In this document: piece by piece, positions 20,601 to 26,921 of the stretch
Position numbering within the stretch: position 1 is the stretch's first letter
Layout of the letters: each line of letters starts with the position of its first letter
The notes under the pieces: model-generated
What the model saw: only the letters and a program-made list of their open reading frames with translations
The model's database searches: none
What the model was told of the DNA's origin: nothing
Assembly: GCF_001908235.1 (NCBI RefSeq)
Contig: NZ_LGHK01000085.1
Span: 1-64,000 of the forward strand
DNA length: 64,000 bases
Reading direction: 5' to 3'
DNA from: Bradyrhizobium sp. NAS96.2
GTDB taxonomy: Bacteria > Pseudomonadota > Alphaproteobacteria > Rhizobiales > Xanthobacteraceae
Translations under genes and position numbers: made by a program

Positions 20601-23600
20601 CCTCCTTCGATCTGCAGCTTGATGCGACACCTGGCGTGCGGTTCGGCGTTGGCGCGGATTCCGGCACCGGCACTCTGGTCACGACGCGTGCAGATAACCC
20701 GCCGGTCACGACGGCGGCCAACGTGACGGCAGTCCTCGGTGAGACCTCTGTACTGGCCTCCGCTCTCTTCAACTTTACGGACGCCGATGGCGATGCCATC
20801 ACCCAATTTGCGTTCTGGGACACGCAAGGCAACGGACACTGGGCTATCAACGGCGTCACCCAGCCCACCAACGCAGAGATCGATGTTTCCGCGGCGAACC
20901 TGTCGCAGGTGAGCTACGTGTTCGGTCCAAGCGGTTCGACCGATACGCTGTTCGTGCGGGCCAATGACGGCACGGCCTGGGGCAGCTGGACTCAATTCAC
21001 GGCAAAGGCGTTTGTTGATACCCCGCCGACCGTGATCGCCAACAACAGCAACGTCACTGCGTTGCACGGCCAAACGTCGATTGCGGCAACAGGCCTGTTC
21101 TCGGTGTCCGATCCGGATGTTGGGCAATCGATGACCCAGTTCGCGTTCTGGGACACCGGCGGCAGCGGCCACTGGGTGGTGAATGGCATTACCGAGCTCC
21201 CCAACACCGAGATCGATGTGTCGGCGGCGAACCTGTCGCAGGTGAGCTATGTCTTCGGCCCGACAGGGTCGATGCCCGATACGCTTTACATAAGAGCGAA
21301 CGACGGAATGCTGTGGGGCGCTTGGACGGCGTTCACCGCAACACCGGGGCCTGACCAGGCGCCGGTTGTGACCGCGCAGAACGTGACGGCAACCCATGGA
21401 GAGGCATCGGCACTCGCCTCGAGCCTGTTCACGCCCTCGGATGCCGACAACGACACGCTGACCCAGTACGCGTTCTGGGACACCGGCGGCAACGGCCATT
21501 GGACGGTGAATGGTGTCACCCAGCAGGCCAACACCGAGATCGACGTGTCGGCGGCGAACCTGTCGCAGGTGAGCTACGTGTTCGGGCCGACAGGGTCGAT
21601 GCCCGATACGCTGTATGTCAGGGCCAACGACGGCTACGTGTGGGGCGCCTGGACGGCGTTCACGGCCACACCGGGACCTGACCAGGCTCCGGTGGTGACG
21701 GCGCAGAACGTGACAGCAAACCATGGAGAGACGTCAGCGCTCGCAACGACCCTGTTCTCGGTGACGGACGGCGACCACGACACCATGACCCAGTATGCGT
21801 TCTGGGACACCGGCGGCAACGGGCACTGGGTCGTCAACGGCGTGCCGCAGCAGGCCGGCGTCGAGATCGATGTGTCGGCGGCGAACCTGTCCCAGGTGAG
21901 CTACGTGTTCGGACCAACGGGGTCGGCACCCGATACTCTGTATGTCAGGGCCAACGATGGCTACGTGTGGGGCGGCTGGACGGCGTTCACGGCAACACCG
22001 GGGCCTGACCGCGCGCCGATTGTGACGGCGCCGAACGTGACAGTCGTCGTAGGAGAGACGTCAGCGCCCGCCACGACCCTGTTCTCGGCCACGGACCCCG
22101 ATGGCGACGCCATCACCCAGTACGCGTTCTGGGACACCGGTGGCAGCGGCCACTGGGTGGTGAATGGTGTCGCGCAGGCGGCCAACACCGAGATCGATGT
22201 GTCGGCGGCGAACCTGTCGCAGGTGAGCTACGTGTTCGGGCCGCCCGGCTCGACGCCCGATACGCTGTACATCAGGGCCAACGATGGCTTCCTGTGGGGC
22301 GGCTGGACGGCGTTCACGGCCCCGCCGGGAGCCGACCAAGCGCCGGTTGTGACGGCGCAGAACGTGACAGCAACCCATGGCGAGACATCGGCGCTCGCCT
22401 CGAGCCTGTTCTCGGCCACGGATGCCGACCACGACGCCATCACCCAGTACGCGTTCTGGGACACCGGCGGCAGCGGCCACTGGGTGGTGAATGGTGTCGC
22501 GCAGGCAGCCAACACCGAGATCGATGTGTCGGCGGCGAACCTGTCGCAGGTGAGCTACGTGTTCGGTCCCGGCGGTTCGCCGGCGGATACGCTCTACGTG
22601 CGAGCCAATGACGGCATGTTGTGGGGCGCCTGGACGGCGTTCACGGCCACACCGGGGCCCGACCACGCGCCGGTTGTGATCGCGCCGAACGTGACCGTCA
22701 CCCCAGGAGAGACGACAACACTCGCCTCGAGCCTGTTCACGACCACGGACGCCGACAACGACAGCATGACCCAGTTCGCGTTCTGGGACACCGGTGGCAA
22801 CGGCCACTGGGTGGTGAACGGTGTCGCGCAGGCGGCCAACACCGAGATCGACGTGTCGGCGGCGAACCTGTCGCAGGTGAGCTACGTGTTCGGGCCGTCA
22901 GGGGCGCCGTCCGATACGCTGTACGTCAGGGCCAACGATGGCTTCATGTGGGGCGGCTGGACGGCGTTCACGGCTCCATCGGGGGCCGACCATACGCCGG
23001 TTGTGACCGCGCAGAACGTCGCAGCGACCCATGGCGAGACATCGGCGCTCGCCTCGAGCCTGTTCTCGGCCACCGACGCCGACAACAACGCCATCACCCA
23101 GTACGCGTTCTGGGACACCGGCGGCAATGGCCACTGGGTGGTCAACGGCGTAGTGCAGCAGGCCGGCGTCGAGATCGATGTGTCGGCGGCGAACCTGTCG
23201 CAGGTCAGCTACGTGTTCGGGCCAACCGGCACCCCGCCCGACACACTCTACGTCAGGGCCAACGATGGCCTCTTGTGGGGCACCTGGACGGCGTTCACGG
23301 CAACGCCGGGGCCCGACCACGCTCCGGTCGTGACGGCGTCGAGCGCGACCGGGATTCACGACCATTCGGTCGCGGCCTCGAGCCTGTTCACGGCGGCGGA
23401 CGCCGACCACGACGCGATCACCCAGTATGCGTTCTGGGACACCGGCGGCAATGGCCACTGGGTGGTGAATGGCGTAGTGCAGCAGGCGGGCGTCGAGATC
23501 GACGTGTCGGCGGCGAACCTGTCGCAGGTGAGCTACGTGTTCGGCCCCGGCGGTTCGCCGGCGGATCTGCTCTACGTGCGGGCCAATGACGGCATGATGT

Positions 23601-24334
23601 GGGGGAGTTGGACGGCGTTCTCGGCGACCGCAACCAACCAGGCGCCGACGGTGTCGGCCGCGAACGTGGTGACGGTCTCCGGCCAGACCTTTGCCGCATC
23701 GAGCCTGTTCAGCGCGACGGACGCGGATGGCGATACCATAACGAAATACGCGTTGTGGGATTCCAACACGAACGGGGCCTGGATCGTCAACAACGCAACG
23801 CAGAAGGCAAATACCGAGATCGACGTCACCGCGGCACAGCTTGCCACGACGACCTATCAGGCCGGCTCGGGCACTGATCAGCTCTGGATCCGGGCCAATG
23901 ACGGCATCGCGTGGGGGGCCTGGCAGCCTTTCAACGTGACGGGAGAGAGCCCGAGCGGCGCCAGCATCGCAACGGGCGCTACCTTGGAATTGCCGGGGGC
24001 TTCGAGCGCCGCCGTGTCGTTCCAGGGCTCGACGGGAACGCTGAAGCTCGACAATTCCGCGAGCTTTAGCGGCACCGTCGCCGGGATGACGGGTTCGGAC
24101 GCGATCGATTTCGCGAACATCAGTTTCGCGAACGTTCACACGCCGACCTTCAGCGGAACCAGCACGAACGGAACGCTCACGGTGACGGACGGCACCGTCA
24201 CGGCGAGTATTGCGCTGCTGGGCAACTACATGGCCTCGACATTCACGGCATCGAGCGATGGCCATGGCGGTACCCTGGTTGTCGATCCGCCGGCGACGCA
24301 GGTCAGCCAGCTGGCGCAGCCGCAGCACGCGTGA
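11675..24334 (+). CDS. Giant AIDA-repeat adhesin, probably heptosylated and type I-secreted
   Basis: This is a 4,219-aa protein starting MQTISGGVTVTVSSG at an ATG preceded by AGGGGCAG. It has no signal peptide and no C-terminal beta-barrel. Residues 1 to about 2,915 are strand-loop-strand repeats of about 19 aa (SGGTLNV ... SGGVENV ... SGG), the type glycosylated in AIDA-I and TibA. They are broken by three modules of about 100 aa (residues 615-712, 1456-1554, 2133-2234) and followed by a fourth (about 2915-3008). Residues 3009 to about 4088 are ten ~109-aa repeats, homologous to those of the metalloprotease at 2,181. Residues about 4089-4219 form a terminal module (TGSDAIDFANI ... IALLGNY ... 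SDGHGGTLVVDPP) that resembles the spacer modules and probably carries the secretion signal. Context (heptosyltransferase, exporter pair) points to a surface adhesin or matrix protein. RTX motifs are not seen. Confidence 0.9.
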   Translation: MQTISGGVTVTVSSGTETGDTVLNGGTLIVDPGASAVGTQLSGGFIFDSGTTTGTTVYNGGQEQVDSGGVASGTTISAGGAETVLSGGTLVSGVVDAGGYLALGFNPGNGSASLAGGTASATVVSGGGVSIQSGGLAVSTTVTGGAGSFGNVSISAGGSATNTTVGISGGLNISSGGSATGTTLSGGYEVISSGGVDSGATILSGGSQNISSGGLSVSATISGANSSGFFAAQFVSNGGIASGTTVGSNGLLDIAGGGTVIGETVLSGGRVTLESGALFTVSAGQTLHDVFVKSGAVETIASGGVETALGSSSNNVDNGMVNVLSGGTLDHMAVNSGAVLGVAGTVTSNLFVASGGVVNVLSGGLITGSGGGSGGLFTGDNGTINVMSGGQADHVVVKSGGMLNVYGTTLSNVGISAGAVETVYSGGLISGTSGSGTGVSAGATLNILAGGSAAFFAVSSGGTANIAGTVLRNQAVYTGGVENVFSGGVVTGSSGSGTNIAGGTINVASGAELDHAALVSGGVLNINSGATAHNLTFSGLGTLNVAGTITSSATVVSGGIENVLSGGIDIGTTVSSGGQQNVYVHGTTSNTQILSGGVVTISGAGTVDLNGGATESGSVIFAGAGGKLEIDGTAMPGTVISGFGIGDTINLTGESAANITGITLSAGNVLAVATSDNGTLNLQLSPGDTFSGTFSSAADGTGTDITFIDSSAIKVSAGQTSTGLVISAGQTLDVLSGGAAIGTVLSGGTENVFGTEQGTTVSSGGQLNIDIGGVAHDLTVSSGGTLNVAGSITSNTFLLSGGTENVLAGGNANGVTGSGTRVSGGTLNVLVGATLEHSTVYAGGTLNVSSGGAASFLAVSSGGTMNVAGTVTSQVAVYSSGLIEISSGGIETGAPGSGTSVSGGTVSVTAGGQFSFFTINSGGLVAVDNGATIHDLGVSSGGVLNLAGSQTSNATIYSGGTENVSSGGSVQSFAVSGGALNVLSGGNAQSFTLSGGSLNVSSGGQSEFFTLSSGASAAIAAGATVHDLTVSSGATLNLLGTATSNVFVTGGGALNVSAGGAVSGSINPSGFPTVNVNGTVNASSGGTVSEAAVNSGGILNLQAGASAHDVNVNNGGRLNLAGSTTSNINIFYSGLETVSSGGVANGTNINGGGELDVLSGGAATATGVNGGLLKLFAGGTLSGVSVTNFGAVELVSGASVSQLSNTTFGGGTNLEVGPGAVVSGYPVSTGLILDVLSGGLTSAITLTANGMESVLSGGTALGTIVGNAGFMQLGVPPYQGQGGAAGGTASNTTVSGGQLSVNSGGLAVSTTIAGGGAQVTSGGVASATTISNSGGMTVLSGGTAANTTVLSGGFFQIGQGPFNGIPGSAGGSATGTILSGGFEAVSRGGVDSGATILSGGNQNVSAGGLSIGAKVSSGGLLFAMNLGATSNTQVSSGGVVMISAGGIVDLNGGSTESGTVIFSGAGGKLEIDGISMPTTVVNGLVIGDTIDLTGVNMSEITSVGLGAGNVLKIATNDHGTLSIQLDPTQSFANQFGRSADGSGTDIYLVSNGGGNITVSNGQTSTGLVISNGQTLTVQAGGTVNNTVIDGGVENDSGTAINTIVSAGSEVVFFGGVTSSATVETGGSVYLSGGSAIGATVASAGYMEIDGGSATSTTILSGGFEAVKSGGVESGAAILAGNESVSAGGVTISAQIAGSNNSSYGVLTVSSGGAASQTQVGSFGGLTVLSGGTATGTVVSSQGFLDLGLTPFGSNAGSAGGSATGTILSGGYESIISGGVDTGAQILSGSDQNVLAGGESISATVSGANSPGLLAILTVSGGVALDPTIGSGGQLAIFAGGTVSGENILSGGAIFVGSGGTYTVSSSALPGHDISVSSGGSLIVDGTTLSHVFIGSGGTETVSSGGYATGNASNFTGDNGTITVLSGGKADHILVSSGGVLNVMSGALISGGTGNGTGVSAGGVVNISAGGSATNIGVSSGAIVNIAGTMLHNMAVYGGGTANVLSGGVVTGIPGSGTGISGGTVNVSSGAEFDHAALLSGGVLNISAGASAHNLTFSGSGTLNVAGTTTSNVTVVSGGIENVLSGGVDIGTTVSSGGTEIVLSHGTTSNTQIMAGGVLTISGGTADLGGGAAEAGSVVFVGPNGKLEIDGTAMPTTVISGFSVTDTINLTGVGMSEITSIGLGAGNVLDIATNDHGTLAIQLNPSQTFSTQFGSAADGAGTDIYLVASSGGTSGNIVVSNGQVSAGLVISGGQTLTVQSGGTALNTVLQGGIEFDSGVTIGMVVSSGGQLLVSSGGDATSTTVSNGGTATVLSGGLADNMFISGGGTLNVLGTVQSQTTVFAGGTENVSSGGLITGATSSGTFISGGTVNLLAGGTAAHLIVSSGGTFNVRGTVLSSVAVSSGGVENVYSGGTISGVSGSGTGVYAGGILNILSGGYAAVEAVFSGGVENVSSGGVISGSPQSGTGVSGGTLNLLAGGTATFVGVTSSGVFNIYGTELGQSYVASGGVENVYAGGIVSGASGSGTGISAGGTMNVSSGGAISFVGVSAGGVVNVSAGGSAATGVSSGGVENVSAGGLTFNTVVFGGGSLNVSAGATAHDITLSGGTLNLGGTVTSNVVISSGGIENVLAGGLVSASSNGVGTTVSAGGTLNVMGTTSNTILVSNGGIENVSSGGVIQGTISGTAGTGTFIASGGTLNVLAGGSASMINVSGTLNVQGKITSNVSIQSGGHEIVSAGGSVTGVPGSGTAISGLVDVLSGASFEYATVFSGGDLNVSSGATVDHISVSSGGIFNVGGTVLSNVAVFAGGVENVFSGGVVTGVTSSGTGISGGTVNVSSGGAIDHTTVSSGGMLNVLSGATAHNVAVSSGGTFNVAGAATSNVTVFAGGTELVSSGGSTGPLTISGGKVELQAGSVASGGITFSGSGGQLKIDGTSLAGTTISSLVLGDSIDLAGLNFVSGGSATLLAGNVLHVTEGASSFDLQLDATPGVRFGVGADSGTGTLVTTRADNPPVTTAANVTAVLGETSVLASALFNFTDADGDAITQFAFWDTQGNGHWAINGVTQPTNAEIDVSAANLSQVSYVFGPSGSTDTLFVRANDGTAWGSWTQFTAKAFVDTPPTVIANNSNVTALHGQTSIAATGLFSVSDPDVGQSMTQFAFWDTGGSGHWVVNGITELPNTEIDVSAANLSQVSYVFGPTGSMPDTLYIRANDGMLWGAWTAFTATPGPDQAPVVTAQNVTATHGEASALASSLFTPSDADNDTLTQYAFWDTGGNGHWTVNGVTQQANTEIDVSAANLSQVSYVFGPTGSMPDTLYVRANDGYVWGAWTAFTATPGPDQAPVVTAQNVTANHGETSALATTLFSVTDGDHDTMTQYAFWDTGGNGHWVVNGVPQQAGVEIDVSAANLSQVSYVFGPTGSAPDTLYVRANDGYVWGGWTAFTATPGPDRAPIVTAPNVTVVVGETSAPATTLFSATDPDGDAITQYAFWDTGGSGHWVVNGVAQAANTEIDVSAANLSQVSYVFGPPGSTPDTLYIRANDGFLWGGWTAFTAPPGADQAPVVTAQNVTATHGETSALASSLFSATDADHDAITQYAFWDTGGSGHWVVNGVAQAANTEIDVSAANLSQVSYVFGPGGSPADTLYVRANDGMLWGAWTAFTATPGPDHAPVVIAPNVTVTPGETTTLASSLFTTTDADNDSMTQFAFWDTGGNGHWVVNGVAQAANTEIDVSAANLSQVSYVFGPSGAPSDTLYVRANDGFMWGGWTAFTAPSGADHTPVVTAQNVAATHGETSALASSLFSATDADNNAITQYAFWDTGGNGHWVVNGVVQQAGVEIDVSAANLSQVSYVFGPTGTPPDTLYVRANDGLLWGTWTAFTATPGPDHAPVVTASSATGIHDHSVAASSLFTAADADHDAITQYAFWDTGGNGHWVVNGVVQQAGVEIDVSAANLSQVSYVFGPGGSPADLLYVRANDGMMWGSWTAFSATATNQAPTVSAANVVTVSGQTFAASSLFSATDADGDTITKYALWDSNTNGAWIVNNATQKANTEIDVTAAQLATTTYQAGSGTDQLWIRANDGIAWGAWQPFNVTGESPSGASIATGATLELPGASSAAVSFQGSTGTLKLDNSASFSGTVAGMTGSDAIDFANISFANVHTPTFSGTSTNGTLTVTDGTVTASIALLGNYMASTFTASSDGHGGTLVVDPPATQVSQLAQPQHA
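13517..13810 (+). repeat. Spacer module 1 of the giant adhesin (coding)
   Basis: This ~98-aa module covers residues 615-712. Its conserved marks are GGKLEIDGTAMPGTVISGF, a GDTINLTG motif, SAGNVLAVAT..NGTLNLQL and DGTGTDITF. It separates repeat block 1 from block 2. Confidence 0.8.
16040..16336 (+). repeat. Spacer module 2 of the giant adhesin (coding)
   Basis: This module covers residues 1456-1554 and shares GGKLEIDG, IGDTIDLTGVNMSEIT, GAGNVLKIATNDHGTL and SGTDIYLVS with the other copies. The sequence after it (ITVSNGQTSTGLVISNGQTL) also matches that after module 3, so the duplicated unit is larger than the module. Confidence 0.8.
18071..18375 (+). repeat. Spacer module 3 of the giant adhesin (coding)
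   Basis: This module covers residues 2133-2234 and is very close to module 2 (MSEITS.GLGAGNVL.IATNDHGTL, then Q.FGSAADGAGTDIYLV). It separates blocks 3 and 4. Confidence 0.8.
20420..20698 (+). repeat. Spacer module 4 of the giant adhesin (coding)
   Basis: This is the most divergent copy (GGQLKIDGTSLAGTTISSL, LGDSIDLAGLNF, LAGNVLHV, SGTGTLVTT). It joins the strand-loop-strand region to the ten C-terminal 109-aa repeats. Confidence 0.75.
20699..23940 (+). repeat. Ten tandem coding repeats, 327-bp period
   Basis: Ten units of about 109 aa share NTEIDVSAANLSQVSYVFG, FWDTGG.GHWVVNGV, DTLYVRANDG and WG.WTAFTATPG. The GTGTCGGCGGCGAACCTG segment recurs at 21,218, 21,545, 21,872, 22,199, 22,526, 22,853, 23,180 and 23,504. 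The spacing is exactly 327 bp six times, then 324 bp, so the units are almost indel-free. The first two and the last unit are the most diverged. Confidence 0.95.
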
Positions 24335-24396
24335 GGACTTGAAGGTGAGACATGCGGGGCCGCCACCAAGGTAGGTGGCTCCGCCTGTCGGCAGAG

Positions 24397-24432
24397 ACGG
24401 AAAAGGCCCGCCTCTCGGCGGGCCTTTTCCGT
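24397..24432. terminator. Bidirectional rho-independent terminator
   Basis: A 16-bp perfect stem (ACGGAAAAGGCCCGCC pairing with its complement) closes a TCTC loop. The stem carries an A-run on its left arm and a T-run on its right, so it can terminate from either side. It lies between the convergent giant adhesin gene (ends 24,334) and the HerA-like gene (ends 24,491). Confidence 0.9.
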
Positions 24433-24490
24433 GTCATGCCGTGCTTCCGGAGTCCGCACCGTGTGCCGCGGTTCGCGGCTCACTGTTCGA

Positions 24491-26002
24491 TCACAGCGGC
24501 GAGCTCGTCGCCTCCGCCGCCACGTCGTCGGCATTCGGGTCGGCTGCGGCCGTCGCCCAGGCGAGCTCGACGAGGGTCACGCTGCGCCGGCCGGCGCCGT
24601 CGAGCTGGCAGACGATCAGGCCCTGCTCCTCGATATAGGTCAGAAGATGCCGCGCCCGGCGCAGCGAATGCGTGCCATAGGCGCGGGCGATCGCGGCATC
24701 GCTCGGGCAGGGCCAGCCTTCCTTCGCGGCGCGGGCGATCATCATGAAGACGCCTTGCATATCCTCCGGCAGGATCGCAGCGCGCAGCTGCACATCCTGC
24801 CAGGCGTCGTCTTCCGCGATCTCGGTGCCGAGCCCGGCGCGGGCGCGCGTCAGCATGCGGCGGAAGTCGGTCAGCTCCGGTACCACGGCGCCGAGTCCCT
24901 CGATCCGGCAGCGCACCACGAACTCCTGATAGAGCACGCTGATGGCGCGAAAGCCGGCGTCGGGCTCGGCGAGAATCGCGCGCAGGATGCGATCCAGCCG
25001 CTCACGCCGCTCGGCCAGTTGCTCGGCGCTCGGCGGTGGTTCCGCAGTCTCGGGATCGATCTCAGGCGCCGTCGGCTTGGCGGCCATCAACTGGCTGAGC
25101 AGGTCGGGTGCCGGCGCCCGGCGCGGCGGCCTGGCCGCTGTTTCTGGCGGCGGGGCTGCGAGGATGATGGCGCGTGCGTCTTCGAGTGCAGCTTCCGGCA
25201 GCGGCATCAAGCGCGGCGCCGCGTTGCGCGGCTGCGTGTCGGTTGGACCGATGCGAAGGCCCAGCGGACGGCGCGAGAGCGCAGGGCCCAGCGCCATGAA
25301 CTGTCCGCGTTCGAGGTCGCGGAAGGCTTCCGCCTGCCGCCGCTCCATGCCGAGCAGGTCGGCGGCGCGCGCCATGTCGATATCGAGGAAGGTGCGGCCC
25401 ATCAGGAAATTCGACGCCTCGGCCGCAACGTTCTTGGCGAGCTTCGCCAGTCGCTGGGTCGCGATGATCCCGGCAAGCCCGCGCTTGCGGCCGCGGCACA
25501 TCAAATTGGTCATCGCGCCGAGCGACAGCTTGCGCGCCTCGTCGGACACTTCGCCTGCGACCGCCGGCGCGAACAGTTGCGCTTCGTCCACCACCACCAG
25601 CATCGGATACCAATGATCGCGGGGAACCTCGAACATTCCGCCGAGGAAGGCCGCAGCGCGCCGCATCTGGTTCTCGGCGTCGAGCCCCTCGAGATTGAGC
25701 ACGGTGGAGACGCGATGAATGCGCACGCGTTCGCCGGCGACCTGCAAACTGCGCTCGGTGTGGTCCTCGGCGTCGATGACGAGGTGGCCGAACCGCTCGG
25801 CCAGGGTCACGAAGTCGCCCTCGGGGTCGATGATGGTCTGCTGCACCCACGGCGCGCTCTGTTCCAGCAGCCGGCGCAGCAGATGGGATTTGCCGGAACC
25901 CGAATTGCCCTGCACCAGCAGGCGCGTCGCCAATAGCTCCTCGAGGTCGATGGCCGCCGAAGCGCCGGCCGTCGTCTGTCCCATCTCGATCGCTACGGTC
26001 AT
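24491..26002 (-). CDS. HerA-like P-loop ATPase (DUF87-type)
   Basis: This is a 503-aa cytoplasmic protein. The N-terminal half is a HerA/FtsK-superfamily ATPase: Walker A VQGNSGSGKSHLL (about residues 30-42), a Walker B-like LVVVDEAQLFAP (about 146-157), a sensor region GIIATQRLAKLAKN, and an arginine-rich segment (MCRGRKRG). A proline-rich linker (about 290-340) precedes a C-terminal helical domain with a winged-helix look (AIARAYGTHSLRRARHLLTYIEEQGLI). HerA-type enzymes translocate DNA in repair or defence, and stand-alone alphaproteobacterial relatives are uncharacterised. No NurA nuclease or defence gene lies next to it, so no process can be assigned. It is followed on the same strand by alaX-like and opgC-like genes. 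Confidence 0.85.
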   Translation of the reverse strand: MTVAIEMGQTTAGASAAIDLEELLATRLLVQGNSGSGKSHLLRRLLEQSAPWVQQTIIDPEGDFVTLAERFGHLVIDAEDHTERSLQVAGERVRIHRVSTVLNLEGLDAENQMRRAAAFLGGMFEVPRDHWYPMLVVVDEAQLFAPAVAGEVSDEARKLSLGAMTNLMCRGRKRGLAGIIATQRLAKLAKNVAAEASNFLMGRTFLDIDMARAADLLGMERRQAEAFRDLERGQFMALGPALSRRPLGLRIGPTDTQPRNAAPRLMPLPEAALEDARAIILAAPPPETAARPPRRAPAPDLLSQLMAAKPTAPEIDPETAEPPPSAEQLAERRERLDRILRAILAEPDAGFRAISVLYQEFVVRCRIEGLGAVVPELTDFRRMLTRARAGLGTEIAEDDAWQDVQLRAAILPEDMQGVFMMIARAAKEGWPCPSDAAIARAYGTHSLRRARHLLTYIEEQGLIVCQLDGAGRRSVTLVELAWATAAADPNADDVAAEATSSPL

Positions 26003-26146
26003 GTCCCCGACTCAAATCGTCCTTGCGGAGACGCGGCTTAACAAGCCGATCGCGCCCCGTCGAGCGAACCGAACAACATCATCCCCAGGCACGGCCGGGC
26101 CGTGGATGGCGTAAGGATTGCTTGGTGCAAGACTTGCCGGAGCCGC

Positions 26147-26857
26147 TCAGACCGCGACCTTGATCCTGCGGTTCTGGCGGCCCTTGTTGTCGATCTTGAC
26201 GATACGCGCAGGGCGGGACTGCCCGGTCGAGGCCAGATGGGTGCCGCCGCAGGCCTGCCGGTCGAGACCGAGGATCTCGACGATCCGGACCAGCCCGTCC
26301 GGCCCAACCGGTGGCGCGACAGCCTTGCTGCGAAACAATCCGGGGATGGCTTGCGCCTCGGTATGCGCCATGAAGGCGGCGCTGACGGGGAGGTCCTGCC
26401 GGATGATGTCGTTCAGCGGCGCCTCGAGCGCCCGCAGCGCTTCGTTGTCGGCGCCGGGCAGATCGAAATCGACGCGGAAGGTGCCGTCGTCATTGAGTTG
26501 TGCCCCGGTCAGAAGCGCGCCGCCGAACCGCGTATAGACCAGCGCGTTGACGACATGGGCGAGCGTGTGCAGCTCGCACATCAGTGCGCGAAACGCCGGC
26601 TCGACTTCGAGCATGACCTTGCCGGAGATCTCGCTGTCGCCCGGCACCAAATGCCAGAGGCCGCGCTCGTCACGCGCGAGCCCGGTCACCGGCGGCTCGC
26701 CGCCGGACCATCGCAGAATCCCGCGGTCGGCCAGCTGTCCGCCGCCGCCGGGAAAGAACGGCGAACGTTCGACCAGAATGGCGCCGGGTCGCGCGTCGAG
26801 CACGTCGGCTTCGAGTTGCAGGATGTCGGGATGGTCATGGGTGAAGGCAGCGGACAT
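26147..26857 (-). CDS. AlaX-type alanyl-tRNA editing hydrolase
   Basis: The 236-aa protein matches the free-standing editing domain of alanyl-tRNA synthetase, which hydrolyses mischarged Ser- or Gly-tRNA(Ala) in the cytoplasm. The zinc-binding residues are visible: H97 and H101 in HTLAH (HxxxH), and C203 and H207 in CGGTH (CxxxH). SPFFPGGGGQLADRG near residues 32-46 is the typical N-terminal glycine-rich motif, which indicates the longer AlaX form. Length and motifs agree, so the call is firm. Nothing in the neighbourhood adds to the function. Confidence 0.93.
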   Translation of the reverse strand: MSAAFTHDHPDILQLEADVLDARPGAILVERSPFFPGGGGQLADRGILRWSGGEPPVTGLARDERGLWHLVPGDSEISGKVMLEVEPAFRALMCELHTLAHVVNALVYTRFGGALLTGAQLNDDGTFRVDFDLPGADNEALRALEAPLNDIIRQDLPVSAAFMAHTEAQAIPGLFRSKAVAPPVGPDGLVRIVEILGLDRQACGGTHLASTGQSRPARIVKIDNKGRQNRRIKVAV

Positions 26858-26921
26858 GCCGTCACTCTAGCGCATGCGCAGCGGCGCTGACCACCCGCGT
26901 CGCCCTCGACAGGCCTGCCGA

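Noticed and set aside
20699..23940. CRISPR-like regular spacing
   Set aside because: The period is 327 bp, lies in frame within one protein, and both repeat and spacer parts are coding and similar.
12518..24328. Several long minus-strand frames inside the giant gene (for example 13,367-14,476, 14,789-16,276, 22,898-24,328)
   Set aside because: Their repeat patterns are the shadow of the plus-strand repeats, and only the plus frame gives known repeat families.
11675..24334. Classical type V autotransporter or RTX adhesin
   Set aside because: There is no signal peptide or beta-barrel for type V, and no GGxGxDxxx nonapeptide repeats for RTX.
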